Shown here: positions 6,364 to 17,127 of the stretch, piece after piece
Position numbering within the stretch: position 1 is the stretch's first letter
Layout: the number at the start of each line of letters is the position of its first letter
Origin: Legionella quinlivanii
GTDB taxonomy: Bacteria; Pseudomonadota; Gammaproteobacteria; Legionellales; Legionellaceae
DNA length: 64,000 nucleotides
Direction of reading: 5' to 3'
Assembly: GCF_900461555.1 (NCBI RefSeq)
Contig: NZ_UGOX01000001.1
Span: forward strand, 1,067,501 to 1,131,500
Program-made: the position numbers and the translations under genes
Notes under the pieces: generated by a model
The model's database searches: none
Seen by the model: the letters and a program-made list of their open reading frames with translations, nothing else
Told to the model about the DNA's origin: nothing

Positions 6364-9111
6364 ATGACTGATATAGAGGTGTTTATTGACTCACGATCCC
6401 AGCTTTTGGAAAAGCATTTTAGCCAAGCCGCCCCGCATTTGCGAAAGGGGATACAAAAGGTTTTGCTAAGCAGTGATTATGCATTGCGTCATATTGAGAT
6501 TTTTTCAAGACTGGTAAGAGAAGATGATTGCCTGGCTCCGGTCTTTGCCGAAGAGTACCGAGAGCGATTCCAAACGATACCGAATTCACCCTTTCCTTCC
6601 TTTGCCAAAGAAATTCGACAATATCGGCATTACAGTTTCTTACGATTATTATTGAGGGAGGCATCGGGCCTGGCTGACACCGCAGAAACAATGCGCTCCT
6701 GGTCTGATTTTGCGGATGAAGCCATCCGCAGCGCATTGACCTATTGTGAGCAGGATGTCAGCCAAAGGCATGGTATTCCCCTGGAAGACAGCGGTAACCC
6801 GGCCCAACTGTATGTATTGGCAATGGGAAAGCTGGGTGGGAGAGAGTTAAATTATTCTTCTGATATCGATCTCATTCTTGCGTATTCCAGGGATGGATGG
6901 ACCAATGGTGAGGAATCCATCAGCAATCAACAGTTTTATATTAAAGTAGTCCAGCGTTTTATACAGTTATTGCAGCAGATTACTGCTGAAGGCTTCGTGT
7001 TTCGTGTCGACCTGCGACTAAGACCAAATGGAGACAGCGGTGCTTTAGTGATTAATCTGGCCACTATAGAGAATTATTATCAGGAGCAGGGGAGAGATTG
7101 GGAGCGGTACGCAATGGTCAAGGCAAGGCCGCTGGATCTGACAGTTTCTTCTAATCACTGGTTCTATCAACTGATTACACCTTTTGTCTATCGCCGTTAT
7201 GTTGATTTCAGCGTCATCGAATCCCTTCGCAGTATGAAATCCATGATTATTAGAGAAGTTCAGCTTAATCCCCGCCTGAATGATATTAAACGCGGATCAG
7301 GGGGAATTCGGGAAATTGAGTTTATCGTTCAGAATATACAATTAATCAGAGGCGGCCGATTACCTCAATTGCAAAAAACCAGCTTATTGGAAACCTTAGC
7401 TACTATAAAGCAAGAAAAATTGCTGACACGCGCCAAGGTTTTACAAGAAGCTTATTTATTTTATCGGAAACTCGAGAATGCCTTACAGTCACTAAATGAT
7501 CAGCAAACTCATGTATTGCCCGAAGATGAACTTCGACAATTCCAAATTAGTCAGGCGATGAATTATGCTGACTGGCAGTCAGTTTATTTTAAGCTGAAAC
7601 AATATCAGCGAATAGTCAGCAACTTATTCAGTTCGATGCTTGCTTATAAAAAAAGCAGCGGTCAACTTGAGGATAATTCGAGACTTTTGGAACATCAATT
7701 GGCCAGTGTATGGCAGGGGCACATCGAGTCGGAAATGGCGACCAACTTACTCGCCAGCATCAACTACCAGCATGCAAAGCGTTGCTATCAACTGATACAT
7801 TCATTCAGACATTCTCCACGATGTCTGCGTCTTAGCCAGGCTGCGCGCATGATACTGGACCGATTTATGCCGCTTTTACTGAAAGAGCTGACACAGGTCA
7901 AAAATACAGAAGCTGTTTTACTACAGGTCATGCAGCTTTTGGAGAGCGTGGTCGGGCGAAGCGCTTATCTTGCATTACTGACCGAGAATCCGCAGACGTT
8001 GAACGAATTGTTATACTGGTTTTCCCGCAGTCCGTTCATCTCGCAGTTGCTGGTAGCACATCCTTTCCTGCTTGAAACCTTACTTGAGCCTATGCCCAAT
8101 TGGCTCCCTCCTTCACGCCTGCAATTGAAGCAGCAGCTTGAAAAGAAAATGGCTCACTGCAAAGACCAGGAGGACGAGGAGGAGTATTTAAGACAATTCA
8201 AACTAAGCCATTGGCTTTTGGCTGCAAGAGCCGAACTTCATGGCCGATTAAATGCGATACGCGCCGGACGTTTCCTTGCTGATTTAGCGGAGGCTATTGT
8301 TGTTCGGGTTGTTGAAATCGCTTCCAGGCAGCTGGCTTTAAAGTATCCTGTTATGGATACCGTATTTCAAGGGTTTGCGGTTCTGGCTTATGGTAAACTG
8401 GGAAGCCGTGAAATGAATTATAATTCGGATTTGGATTTAGTGTTCATTTACACATCAGATGCTGAACATAGTTCTTTAATTACCCGACTTACACAAAAAA
8501 TTTTACACATGCTAACCACTCGTTTTCAATCCGGTATTCTATACCAGGTGGATACACGTTTACGCCCATCAGGATCATCGGGTTTATTGGTAAGCAGTTT
8601 GTCTTCTTTCGTAACCTACCAGCAAACAGAAGCCTGGACCTGGGAACATCAGGCTCTCATTCGCTCGCGCGTACTATTGGGAGGACCGCGCGTAAGAAGC
8701 ACTTTCTCGAAACTGAAAGCATCGATATATGCTGAGCAGAGCAATGCCCGGGATGTGCTGGACGAAGTATTGTCGATGCGAGAGAAAATGCTCAGATTTC
8801 AGTTGGGACATTCTATTAAAGAGCGGCCGGGCGGGTTGGTCGATTTGGAGTTTCTGGTCCAATGTCTGATTTTGATACATGCCAGAAAAAATTACAGTCG
8901 TTATACGCATACCTTAAGTCTTTTACGACAATTGGCAAAAGACGGTATCTTAAGTAAGGAACAATTTAACTGCCTGAAAGAAGCCTATCAAAAATACCAT
9001 CAAGTTTTACACCTGGGGCTTTTGGAAGATTATGAACCGTCCTGTGAAAAGGAATTGAAGAAGGTTTTTGCGATTAATGAGGCAATTTATAAGCAGATAA
9101 AAAGCAGCTAG
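6364..9111 (+). CDS. glnE: Glutamine synthetase adenylyltransferase/deadenylyltransferase
   Basis: GlnE adds AMP to, and removes it from, a tyrosine of glutamine synthetase, tuning ammonia assimilation to nitrogen status under PII control. At 915 residues it is close to the E. coli length. Two nucleotidyltransferase domains are visible: the N-terminal one with GKLGGRELNYSSDIDLIL, RVDLRLRPNG and the RGSGGIREIEF motif; the C-terminal one with YGKLGSREMNYNSDLDLVF, QVDTRLRPSGSSG and KERPGGLVDLEFLVQ. Paired DxD metal ligands are present in both, so both activities look intact. The gene is monocistronic, divergent from the solute-binding protein gene and convergent with the efflux operon across a repeat-rich gap. 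Confidence 0.96.
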   Translation: MTDIEVFIDSRSQLLEKHFSQAAPHLRKGIQKVLLSSDYALRHIEIFSRLVREDDCLAPVFAEEYRERFQTIPNSPFPSFAKEIRQYRHYSFLRLLLREASGLADTAETMRSWSDFADEAIRSALTYCEQDVSQRHGIPLEDSGNPAQLYVLAMGKLGGRELNYSSDIDLILAYSRDGWTNGEESISNQQFYIKVVQRFIQLLQQITAEGFVFRVDLRLRPNGDSGALVINLATIENYYQEQGRDWERYAMVKARPLDLTVSSNHWFYQLITPFVYRRYVDFSVIESLRSMKSMIIREVQLNPRLNDIKRGSGGIREIEFIVQNIQLIRGGRLPQLQKTSLLETLATIKQEKLLTRAKVLQEAYLFYRKLENALQSLNDQQTHVLPEDELRQFQISQAMNYADWQSVYFKLKQYQRIVSNLFSSMLAYKKSSGQLEDNSRLLEHQLASVWQGHIESEMATNLLASINYQHAKRCYQLIHSFRHSPRCLRLSQAARMILDRFMPLLLKELTQVKNTEAVLLQVMQLLESVVGRSAYLALLTENPQTLNELLYWFSRSPFISQLLVAHPFLLETLLEPMPNWLPPSRLQLKQQLEKKMAHCKDQEDEEEYLRQFKLSHWLLAARAELHGRLNAIRAGRFLADLAEAIVVRVVEIASRQLALKYPVMDTVFQGFAVLAYGKLGSREMNYNSDLDLVFIYTSDAEHSSLITRLTQKILHMLTTRFQSGILYQVDTRLRPSGSSGLLVSSLSSFVTYQQTEAWTWEHQALIRSRVLLGGPRVRSTFSKLKASIYAEQSNARDVLDEVLSMREKMLRFQLGHSIKERPGGLVDLEFLVQCLILIHARKNYSRYTHTLSLLRQLAKDGILSKEQFNCLKEAYQKYHQVLHLGLLEDYEPSCEKELKKVFAINEAIYKQIKSS

Positions 9112-9128
9112 GGTTATTTAAGAAAATT

Positions 9129-9255
9129 CCCTCTCCCTCAGGGAGAGGGCTAGGGTGAGGGCGGGATTTCAACCCTCTCTCTAACTCTCTCCCAGAGGGA
9201 GAGAGGATTTTAGATAGGGTTCTTTTAATAAAATCAGTGGCTAGGGTGAGGGAAA
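9129..9255. repeat. REP-type palindromic repeat cluster
   Basis: The gap between the convergent glnE and efflux genes contains two GC-rich hairpins: CCCTCTCCC-TCA-GGGAGAGGG (9129-9149) and CTCTCTCCC-AGA-GGGAGAGAG (9185-9205). The first is followed by GCTAGGGTGAGGG (9149-9161), which recurs at 9239-9252. The second hairpin unit is in opposite orientation to the first. This looks like an extragenic palindromic (REP/BIME-like) cluster, and it could also terminate transcription from both sides. Confidence 0.75.
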
Positions 9256-9273
9256 TTGTTCTAATATTTCCAG

Positions 9274-12200
9274 TTATTCTGAGTTTTTACTGGAACTTTC
9301 TTCCACCAGTTTTTTTCCAAAATGCTTTCTGACCAATACAAAGAATATTGGAACAAAGAATATCGCCAGGAATGTAGCAGTAAACATACCGCCGACTACG
9401 CCAATTCCCACTGCGTTCTGAGCACCAGAACCGGCGCCAGTGCTTAATGCCAGCGGTAATACCCCAAAAATAAAGGCAAGAGAGGTCATCAGAATAGGGC
9501 GTAAACGCATTCTTGTGGCTTCGAGCGTTGCCTCAATGAGCGGCTTATGTTCTTTTTCTATTAGATCCTTGGCAAATTCAACGATAAGAATGGCATTTTT
9601 CGCTGAAAGTCCCATAGTCGTCAGTAATCCGACCTTGAAATAAATGTCGTTATACATATTGAATAGTTTCGCTGCAATTAATGCGCCGATAATCCCCAGC
9701 GGAACCACCAGCATGACTGAAAAGGGAACTGACCAGCTTTCATATAGAGCGGCGAGAGAAAGGAATACCACTAAAAGAGATATCGCATAAAGAGCCGGTG
9801 CCTGATTACCAGAGAGCCTTTCCTGATACGACATGCCTGTCCAGTCAAAACCAATGCCAGTGGGTAATTCAGAGGTCAATTTCTCCATTAAAGCCATGGC
9901 AGTACCGGTGCTCTGGCCTTCTGCCGCTTCACCTAAGATTTCCATTGAAGGTAAGCCATTGTATCGCTCAAGACGCGGCGAACCCTTCTCCCATTTGGAA
10001 CTGGTGAATGCGGAAAAAGGTACCATTTGCCCATTGCCGCTGCGCACATACCATTCATTGATATCCTGTGGCAGCATCCGAAAACGGGGTGCTCCTTGAA
10101 CGTACACTTTTTTAACACGTCCTCTATCAATAAAATCATTGACATAGACGCTTCCTAAGGCAGCTGAAATAGTCTGATTGATATCGGTAATAGATACTCC
10201 AAGCGCTTCTGCTTTCTCCTGATCAACGATTAATTTATATTGCGGTGTATCCTCCAGACCATTCGGTCTTACTCTGACCAGCACATTAGAATGCTCTCCC
10301 ACCATTTCCATCAGTTTATTGCGTGCTTCTGTGAGTTTTTCATGGCCGAGGCCGCCGCGATCGATTAATTCAAAATCAAATCCGGTGGCAGTACCCAGTT
10401 CAATAATGGCAGGTAAATTAAAAGGAAATACCATTCCATCGTTAATTATTTTTGCAAATTCCCCGCCAGCCCGATTAATAATTTCCTGTACACTGTTTTC
10501 TTTTCCGCTTCGTTCTGACCAGTCTTTCAAAGTGAGGAAGGTGATCCCGTTATTTTGTCCTTTACCGTTGAAACCGAATCCGACCACTGAAAACACGGAA
10601 ATCACATTGTGCTTCTCTTTGGTTGCGAAATACTCATAGATCTGCTCGGCTACTTTTTGCGTACGTTCCTGAGTCGCTCCCGCAGGCAACTGTATCATCG
10701 TCAGCAACATTCCCTGGTCTTCTTCCGGCAGGAAGGAGCTGGGCAGACGCAGAAACAGATAAACCATAGAAATAATGATAATCAGATAAATTAAAAGATA
10801 GCGGCCTGTTCTCTTTAATATACTGGCGACCGCATCATGATACCCATGAGTTGCAGCATGTAGAAAACGGTTAAACCATTTGAAAAGCCATTTGTCATGC
10901 CGCTCCTCGGCATAGGGTTTCAAAAGATTGGCGCAAAGGGCAGGTGTCAGGATCAAAGCGATTAGGATTGACAGTACCATTGCAGAGACAATGGTAATGG
11001 AAAACTGACGATAAATAGCGCCTGTTGAGCCGCCAAAGAAAGCCATAGGGATAAAAACTGCTGATAAGACCATGGCAATACCTACCAAGGCACCCTGAAT
11101 CTGCTTCATAGAACGGTGAGTCGCCTCCTTTGGCGGCAAATTCTCTTCGGCCATCACCCGCTCAACGTTTTCAACCACCACAATGGCATCGTCAACCAGC
11201 AAACCAATTGCCAGGATCAGACCGAACATAGTCAGGGTATTAATCGACATGCCAAAAAGGGAAAGAACAGCGAAGGTACCCAGTATGACTACCGGGATGG
11301 CAATAGTTGGAATCAGCGTGGCTCTGAAGTTCTGTAAAAAAAGATACATCACCAGAAACACCAGGATAAATGCCTCAATAAGTGTTTCTACTACTTTGTG
11401 AATCGAAATTTTGACGAAGGGGGTAGTGTCATAGGGGTACACCACTTTTAATCCCGGGGGGAAATAAGGCTCCATCCGTTTCAATTCAGTTTTAATGGCA
11501 GCCGCCGTATCAAGCGCATTAGCCCCTGTTGTCAGCCTAATCCCCAGTCCCGCGGCGGGTCGGCCATTATACTGGGCAATCAGGTCATAGTTTTCACCGC
11601 CCAATTCAACTTTTGCGACATCTTTCAGGCGCACCTGGGAACCATCCTTATTCACCTTCAAGAGAATTTTTGAAAATTCTTCCGGCGATTTAAGCCGCGT
11701 TTGAGCAATAATCGATGCATTAAGCTGTTGATTGGATGTTGCTGGAAGTCCGCCCAACTGTCCCGCTGCGATCTGATTATTTTGAGCGCGAATAGCCAAT
11801 ATCACATCAATAGGCGTTAACTGATAATTATTGAGCTTATTGGCATCCATCCAGATGCGCATCGCATATTGAGCGCCAAAAAGCTCTACATTACCCACAC
11901 CATTGATTCGGCCAATCGGATCTTTCAGATAAGAGGACAGATAGTCTCCCAGGTCATACTGGTTTAAGTGGTCATTCTCAGAGTAAACTCCAACCACCAA
12001 AAGATAACTGCTGCTTGACTTTTGAACCACAATACCTTGTTGCTGTACCTCGATCGGCAACAGAGGCATAGCTAGCTGAAGTTTGTTCTGTACCTGTACC
12101 TGTGCGATATCCGGATCGGCTATAGGATCAAAAGTCAGTGTGATCGTCATGCTGCCTGATGAGTCGCTCTGAGAGGACATATAAAGCAGGTTGTCCAGCC

Positions 12201-12411
12201 CTGTCATGTTTTGCTCAATAACCTGAGTCACCGTATCCTGCACGGTCTGTGCATCGGCTCCAGGATAAATAGTGGTTACTGCTATAGCCGGGGGGGCCAC
12301 CGTTGGATATTGCGAAATGGGTAGCCGAAATAAGGCAATACAGCCAGCCACCATAATCATGATGGCGATTACCCAGGCGAAGATAGGACGATTTATAAAA
12401 AAATCAGACAT
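9274..12411 (-). CDS. RND multidrug efflux permease, HAE-1 (AcrB/MexB) family
   Basis: This is the inner-membrane, proton-driven pump subunit of a tripartite efflux system. At 1045 residues it is full length. The N-terminus [17 protein letters not shown] is the family hallmark. Two sets of transmembrane helices flank large periplasmic loops. The TM4 proton-relay aspartates are visible in [18 protein letters not shown], the TM10 region carries [17 protein letters not shown], and the porter motifs ([20 protein letters not shown]) are present. The adaptor gene ends two bases upstream of this start, so the two form an operon. No TolC-type outer membrane channel gene is present, so TolC must be supplied from elsewhere. 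Substrates cannot be read from the sequence. Confidence 0.95.
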   Translation of the reverse strand: MSDFFINRPIFAWVIAIMIMVAGCIALFRLPISQYPTVAPPAIAVTTIYPGADAQTVQDTVTQVIEQNMTGLDNLLYMSSQSDSSGSMTITLTFDPIADPDIAQVQVQNKLQLAMPLLPIEVQQQGIVVQKSSSSYLLVVGVYSENDHLNQYDLGDYLSSYLKDPIGRINGVGNVELFGAQYAMRIWMDANKLNNYQLTPIDVILAIRAQNNQIAAGQLGGLPATSNQQLNASIIAQTRLKSPEEFSKILLKVNKDGSQVRLKDVAKVELGGENYDLIAQYNGRPAAGLGIRLTTGANALDTAAAIKTELKRMEPYFPPGLKVVYPYDTTPFVKISIHKVVETLIEAFILVFLVMYLFLQNFRATLIPTIAIPVVILGTFAVLSLFGMSINTLTMFGLILAIGLLVDDAIVVVENVERVMAEENLPPKEATHRSMKQIQGALVGIAMVLSAVFIPMAFFGGSTGAIYRQFSITIVSAMVLSILIALILTPALCANLLKPYAEERHDKWLFKWFNRFLHAATHGYHDAVASILKRTGRYLLIYLIIIISMVYLFLRLPSSFLPEEDQGMLLTMIQLPAGATQERTQKVAEQIYEYFATKEKHNVISVFSVVGFGFNGKGQNNGITFLTLKDWSERSGKENSVQEIINRAGGEFAKIINDGMVFPFNLPAIIELGTATGFDFELIDRGGLGHEKLTEARNKLMEMVGEHSNVLVRVRPNGLEDTPQYKLIVDQEKAEALGVSITDINQTISAALGSVYVNDFIDRGRVKKVYVQGAPRFRMLPQDINEWYVRSGNGQMVPFSAFTSSKWEKGSPRLERYNGLPSMEILGEAAEGQSTGTAMALMEKLTSELPTGIGFDWTGMSYQERLSGNQAPALYAISLLVVFLSLAALYESWSVPFSVMLVVPLGIIGALIAAKLFNMYNDIYFKVGLLTTMGLSAKNAILIVEFAKDLIEKEHKPLIEATLEATRMRLRPILMTSLAFIFGVLPLALSTGAGSGAQNAVGIGVVGGMFTATFLAIFFVPIFFVLVRKHFGKKLVEESSSKNSE

Positions 12412-12413
12412 AA

Positions 12414-13592
12414 TCAGCCATCCACCTTGGTCTTCTCAGGCTTTTTCTCATCTAGCTTGAGTATTTTAACTTTTGATCCCGGTTTAACCTTCAGTTGCCC
12501 ACTGACAATAATTTTATCGCCGGCGCTTAGCCCTTTGGTCACAAGCCATTTATCTTTGACAGCCTGCGTGACTGTAATATTGCGCTGTTCAACCTTGTTT
12601 TCACCATCAACAATCAGAGCCGTTGCCTTTCCGGTGTTATCGCGGGTGATTCCCTGCTGAGGTACCAGCAGGGCTTTGGGGTTAACGCCCATATTCAGCT
12701 GTGCGCGAACAAACATCCCCGGCAAAAGCTTGCTTTCAGGATTGGGGAAAATTGCTCTTAATGTAATAGAGCCCGTGGTTTCATCAACCTGAACTTCTGA
12801 AAACTCCAGTTTGCCTTTCTGATCGTAAAGGCTGCCGTCATCTAAGAATAACTGAACGGAAATATCCTGTGACTTTCCTTCAGGTTTGCCTTTTTCCAGC
12901 TCTTTTTGCAGCTTGAAAAAATCATTACTTGACTGGGTAATATCAACAAAAATAGGGTTAAGCTGATGGATAACGGCCATCGCAGTTTGCTGATTCGCAG
13001 CCACTAATGCGCCCTCGGTCACACTGGATCGTCCAATTCGGCCATCAATAGGAGAGAGAACCTTGGTATATTGTAAATTAATCTTTGCAGTTTCAAGCGA
13101 CGCTTTTGCGGATTCAACACTGGCTTCTGCCTGTTTGGCATTGGCTACTGCGGTATCATAGTCTTGCTTGCTAACAAATTTATTGCCCAGCAGGGGTTTA
13201 TAGCGTTGCACGGTCAGGTTGGCAATTTCGAGATTGGCTTCTGCTTTGCTAAGTTCTCCCTTGGCAGTATCTACCGCAGCTTGATAAGGGGCGGGATCAA
13301 TCTGATATAATGACTGCCCTTCCTTGACATCGCTGCCTTCTGTAAACAGTCGTTTTAAAATAATTCCGTTCACTTGCGGGCGTACTTCAGCAATACGATG
13401 GGCGCGTACCCGTCCTGGTAATTCAACCGTGATCGGAAAGGATTGATATTGCAGCTCAACCACCCCGACTTCTGGCTCTCCCCAGGATTGCTGAGCAGGC
13501 TTTTCTCCGCAAGCAGTTATCAATAGCAGCGGAGACAGCAAAAGACATTGTCTCAGTAAACTGGATAAATAATGATAAGAAGCCCACTTCAT
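12414..13592 (-). CDS. RND efflux periplasmic adaptor (AcrA-type lipoprotein)
   Basis: This membrane fusion protein links the RND pump to the outer membrane channel. The 392 residues begin with a lipoprotein signal ending in LLLITACG, so Cys27-28 is the likely lipidation site. The lipoyl half-motifs are visible ([24 protein letters not shown] and the later [20 protein letters not shown] segment). Between them lies an alpha-helical hairpin (about residues 100-165), followed by a beta-barrel section and the [19 protein letters not shown] segment of the membrane-proximal domain. It is the first gene of the pair; its stop is two bases before the permease start codon. No TetR-type regulator is adjacent. 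Confidence 0.94.
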   Translation of the reverse strand: MKWASYHYLSSLLRQCLLLSPLLLITACGEKPAQQSWGEPEVGVVELQYQSFPITVELPGRVRAHRIAEVRPQVNGIILKRLFTEGSDVKEGQSLYQIDPAPYQAAVDTAKGELSKAEANLEIANLTVQRYKPLLGNKFVSKQDYDTAVANAKQAEASVESAKASLETAKINLQYTKVLSPIDGRIGRSSVTEGALVAANQQTAMAVIHQLNPIFVDITQSSNDFFKLQKELEKGKPEGKSQDISVQLFLDDGSLYDQKGKLEFSEVQVDETTGSITLRAIFPNPESKLLPGMFVRAQLNMGVNPKALLVPQQGITRDNTGKATALIVDGENKVEQRNITVTQAVKDKWLVTKGLSAGDKIIVSGQLKVKPGSKVKILKLDEKKPEKTKVDG

Positions 13593-13662
13593 TCAAAGCA
13601 AACCTGTTAATTATTAATATCCTATGAGTATACGCATGGAATATGGATCAGGTACAGATCTA

Positions 13663-14979
13663 TTAAGCAGGAGTTGTAAAGGCTGCGTATAAATCATAGT
13701 CATCGCTGTCTACAATTTCTACGTCCAACAGCTGGCCGGCTGTAATCTGGCTATCAGGAGGCAGATAAACCAACCCATCAATTTCAGGCGCATCGCTTTT
13801 ACTGCGGGCAATAATTTGCTCATCATCGACAGAATCTACCAGAACAGTTTGAATACTGCCCACTTTTTCAGCTAATTTATTACGGCTAATTTCAGCCTGC
13901 AGCTGCATAAAGCGGTGGTAACGCTCCTCTTTGATTTCATCCGGAACCGGATCAGCCAGTTCATTAGCCTTGGCTCCTTCAACTGGAGAGTATTGAAAAC
14001 AGCCGACTCTGTCGAGCTGAGCTTCCTCGAGAAAGTCGAGTAACTCTTCAAATTCCTCTTCAGTCTCACCGGGAAAACCCACAATAAAAGTCGAACGAAT
14101 AGTAATTTCGGGACAAACTTCGCGCCAGGAGGCGATACGTTGCAGCGTGTTTTCACTGCTGGCCGGACGCTTCATCGCTTTTAAAACCCTTGTGCTCGCA
14201 TGTTGCAGGGGAATGTCCAGATAGGGAAGAATTAAGCCGTCTCGCATTAAAGGAATGATCTCATCAACATGAGGATAAGGATAAACATAATGAAGCCGAA
14301 CCCACATTCCCAGCTCACCCAGCTCCTGACATAGGTCAAGAAAACGGGTATTCACTGTACGACCTTGCCACTCAACAGGCTGATAACGCGTATCTACGCC
14401 GTAAGCGCTGGTATCCTGAGAAATAACCAGGAGTTCCTGCACGCCTGCCTCTTTCAGCTTTCTTGCTTCAGTGAGAACCTGACTTAAAGGATAGCTTTGC
14501 AGTTTTCCACGCATGCTGGGAATGATACAGAAAGTACATTTCTGATTGCATCCTTCGGAGATTTTTAAATAGGCGTAATGGCGGGGCGTTAATTTAATTC
14601 CCTGAGGAGGCACTAATTGCGTAAAGGGATCAGCGGGTGGGGGAAGATGGCGGTGAACCGCACGGAGCACTTCCTCATAGGCATGAGCCCCACTGATATG
14701 CAGGACATCCGGGCAAGCTTCCCGAATCACATCGGCTTTAGCGCCAAGGCAGCCGGTTACTATAACCCGTCCGTTTTCAGCCATTGCTTCCTTAATAGTA
14801 TCAAGGGATTCAGTGACCGCTGAATCAATAAAACCGCAGGTATTGACGACGACCAGGCCGGCATTCTGATAACTGGAAACAAGCTCATAACCCTGAGCGC
14901 GTAATTGGGTAATAATCCTCTCTGAATCAACCAGTGCCTTGGGACAACCCAAACTGACAAAGCCCACGCGATGATTCAT
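13663..14979 (-). CDS. rimO: Ribosomal protein S12 methylthiotransferase RimO
   Basis: RimO is a radical-SAM enzyme that methylthiolates the conserved Asp of ribosomal protein S12. The 438 residues contain an N-terminal UPF0004 domain starting [16 protein letters not shown], the radical SAM cluster motif [13 protein letters not shown] (CxxxCxxC), [22 protein letters not shown] elements (seen as [15 protein letters not shown]) and a C-terminal TRAM domain. The frame stays open 168 bases further upstream, but that extension is low-complexity and overlaps a palindromic repeat. The ATG at 14979 has a GGAG ribosome binding site and aligns with the family start. It appears to be a single-gene unit between the efflux operon and dsbD. 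Confidence 0.95.
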   Translation of the reverse strand: MNHRVGFVSLGCPKALVDSERIITQLRAQGYELVSSYQNAGLVVVNTCGFIDSAVTESLDTIKEAMAENGRVIVTGCLGAKADVIREACPDVLHISGAHAYEEVLRAVHRHLPPPADPFTQLVPPQGIKLTPRHYAYLKISEGCNQKCTFCIIPSMRGKLQSYPLSQVLTEARKLKEAGVQELLVISQDTSAYGVDTRYQPVEWQGRTVNTRFLDLCQELGELGMWVRLHYVYPYPHVDEIIPLMRDGLILPYLDIPLQHASTRVLKAMKRPASSENTLQRIASWREVCPEITIRSTFIVGFPGETEEEFEELLDFLEEAQLDRVGCFQYSPVEGAKANELADPVPDEIKEERYHRFMQLQAEISRNKLAEKVGSIQTVLVDSVDDEQIIARSKSDAPEIDGLVYLPPDSQITAGQLLDVEIVDSDDYDLYAAFTTPA

Positions 14980-15085
14980 TGATAACTCCGAATGCAAAAG
15001 GTGACTATTATAACCTTTTGAAGTAACGACTGTCCAATTAAAAGACGGACGAGCAGGATAACTGGCAGGGCCTGGGATTTCAGAG

Positions 15086-15196
15086 ATCGTAGGTCGGGCG
15101 CTTCGCCCGACATTTCGGTTCTGGCCATGCTTATCAATAGTCAGCATGATGATTTGGTGAAAAATGAAATGTCGGGCGAAGCGCCCGACCTACGAT
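15086..15196. repeat. Perfect 31-bp inverted repeat between dsbD and rimO
   Basis: The segment 15086-15116 is exactly the reverse complement of 15166-15196. Each arm is itself a palindromic unit built on GTCGGGCG-AAGC-GCCCGAC, so each can form its own hairpin, or the two can pair into a long stem with a 49-base loop. The core is a GC-rich REP-type element of a kind scattered through many proteobacterial genomes. It lies upstream of rimO and downstream of dsbD relative to nothing convergent: both genes run on the minus strand, so it sits in the dsbD 3' to rimO 5' order reversed, that is, upstream of the rimO start and just after the dsbD stop. Confidence 0.85.
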
Positions 15197-15219
15197 TTGA
15201 TGTAAACGGTAAGAGATAG

Positions 15220-16998
15220 TCAATTTCTTGCCAGAGTTTCCACTTTTTGTAGGCGATCTAAAAACTCACGAGTAGACACATCGCCCACCAAACGCAATCC
15301 GCTTAACTCTTTTCCGGCGGAATTAAAGAAAAGAAAGGTTGGGGGAGCTACCACCTGATACTGTTTCATGAGGGCCTGTGCTGCTGCGTCATTGGCAGTG
15401 ACATCAATTTTCAAAACCAGAAAATTACCCAGTGTTCTTTTAATTTCAGAATCATTCAACGTAGATGAGGCGATGACTTTACAGGAAGCACACCAGTCGG
15501 CATAAAAATCAAGCATTACAGGACGGCCTTCTGCTGTTTGCAGGGCCTCATTTAATTCGGCGGGAGTTTTAATAATCAGTTCTTCACGTTCCATGCTGGC
15601 TGCGGTGGCTTTAGTGAATATGCCTGCTAAAGGCAGCAGGGGATCTTTGCTGCCCATGCTGGCGCCTGCCAGAATCAGTAAGCCATAAACAAGAAGTAAA
15701 ATACCAGTGCTTTGATGCATTTTTTCATAATTGTTTTGTGCAGGATTCAGAGCCCCGGCAAAAATACCGGAGAACACGAGAAGCGCTGCCCATAAAATCA
15801 TGGTGACAGGAGGGGGCAACAGACGACCCATCAGATAAATGGCAACCGCCAGCAACAGGAAGCCAAAAAAGTTTTTTACCGAATTCATCCAGGTCCCGGC
15901 CCGGGGCAGCCATTTGCCAGCGGAGGTGCCAATCAGCAGGAGGGGAGTGCCCATACCCAGCCCCAGAAAAAACAGAGTCAAACTGCCAAACAGTATATTG
16001 CCTGAATGCGCAATATATCCCAGAGCGCCGATTAAAGGAGCGGTTACGCAAGGAGAAAGAATAAGGGTCGACAAGCAGCCCATAATGGCTGCGCCAAGAT
16101 AATGACCGCCATGCTGACTGCGGCTGGCTTTAGCTAATTTAGCCTGCCAGGAAACAGGCAGCTTTAACTCAAAAAAGCCAAACATGGAAAGCGCGAGTAA
16201 TATAAATATCAGGCTAAACAATCCAATAGCCCAGGGGGCCTGCATTATAATTTGCAGATTGCTGCCAAGCGTGGCCACAATGGCTCCCGCAATCGCATAA
16301 GTCATTGACATACTAAGCACATAACTGAATGAGAGCAGAAACGCTTTGCGTGTTGTAATATCATGTCCATGTCCGACAATAATACCTGACAATACTGGAA
16401 CCATTGGCAAAACGCAGGGTGTAAACGCTAAAAGCAGGCCAAAGCCGAAGAAACTGAGAATAACCATAAACCAGTGTGAATTTTCATAAATATCAGCTAT
16501 CGCAGCACTTTCCTGAGCACTGGCCTTCTGTACCGGTGGAGCAATAATTGCAGTACCCGTTGACGCCGAAACTAAAGCTAACTGCTCATTAATGGCTAAC
16601 TTAACCTGTTTGGTTTCAGGCGGATAACAGAAACCATCATCCGAGCATCCCTGATAATGAAGGCTTACAGAGGTTTCTCCGGATTGCTCACCAAGAACCG
16701 GGATTAACAGCGATAAAGCATCACGGTACACCAGATAACTGTGACCTTGCCGATCCTTTTTTTCGATTGCCTGCGGAAAAATAATGGAGCCAAACTGAAG
16801 AACAGAATCAGCAGGCGCACTCAATGAGATGCGATCACGATAAAGAAAATAGCCTGGCTTGATTTGCCAATCGATTGAAAAAGTATTGGGATCAACCGGT
16901 TTTACATTGACGGTAAACACTTCTTTTGCCGGAAGAGGCGCTGCGTAACCGAAACCATTAAAAATCGCGAGAAACAGCAAGAATAACCATTTATACAT
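15220..16998 (-). CDS. dsbD: Thiol:disulfide interchange protein DsbD
   Basis: DsbD carries electrons from cytoplasmic thioredoxin across the inner membrane to periplasmic disulfide isomerases and cytochrome c maturation. All three domains are visible in the 592 residues: a signal peptide and an N-terminal alpha domain with the pair in GCSDDGFCYPP (about residue 120); a central eight-helix membrane domain with the redox cysteines in FTPCVLPMVPV and LSPCVTAPLIG; and a C-terminal thioredoxin-like domain with DFYADWCASCK. All six redox cysteines are therefore present. It is transcribed alone, with its stop 24 bases from the inverted repeat at 15086-15196. Confidence 0.95.
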   Translation of the reverse strand: MYKWLFLLFLAIFNGFGYAAPLPAKEVFTVNVKPVDPNTFSIDWQIKPGYFLYRDRISLSAPADSVLQFGSIIFPQAIEKKDRQGHSYLVYRDALSLLIPVLGEQSGETSVSLHYQGCSDDGFCYPPETKQVKLAINEQLALVSASTGTAIIAPPVQKASAQESAAIADIYENSHWFMVILSFFGFGLLLAFTPCVLPMVPVLSGIIVGHGHDITTRKAFLLSFSYVLSMSMTYAIAGAIVATLGSNLQIIMQAPWAIGLFSLIFILLALSMFGFFELKLPVSWQAKLAKASRSQHGGHYLGAAIMGCLSTLILSPCVTAPLIGALGYIAHSGNILFGSLTLFFLGLGMGTPLLLIGTSAGKWLPRAGTWMNSVKNFFGFLLLAVAIYLMGRLLPPPVTMILWAALLVFSGIFAGALNPAQNNYEKMHQSTGILLLVYGLLILAGASMGSKDPLLPLAGIFTKATAASMEREELIIKTPAELNEALQTAEGRPVMLDFYADWCASCKVIASSTLNDSEIKRTLGNFLVLKIDVTANDAAAQALMKQYQVVAPPTFLFFNSAGKELSGLRLVGDVSTREFLDRLQKVETLARN

Positions 16999-17127
16999 GC
17001 TTAATCCAGGTTATTGTTCAATCAATTGAACTTAATCTATATAGCGTAGCAGCTTATCTTACAATTATTGTGCGATTTTAAAAAGTATGGAGCATTATTT
17101 GAGTGTTCAGCGAGACAAAAGTTATTC

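Noticed and set aside
9129-9255. CRISPR array between glnE and the efflux genes.
   Set aside because: Only two or three irregular palindromes, no even spacing, no spacers and no cas genes.
14980-15147. A 56-residue N-terminal extension of rimO.
   Set aside because: It covers the palindromic repeat, has no family similarity and no ribosome binding site, whereas ATG 14979 has GGAG and matches the family start.
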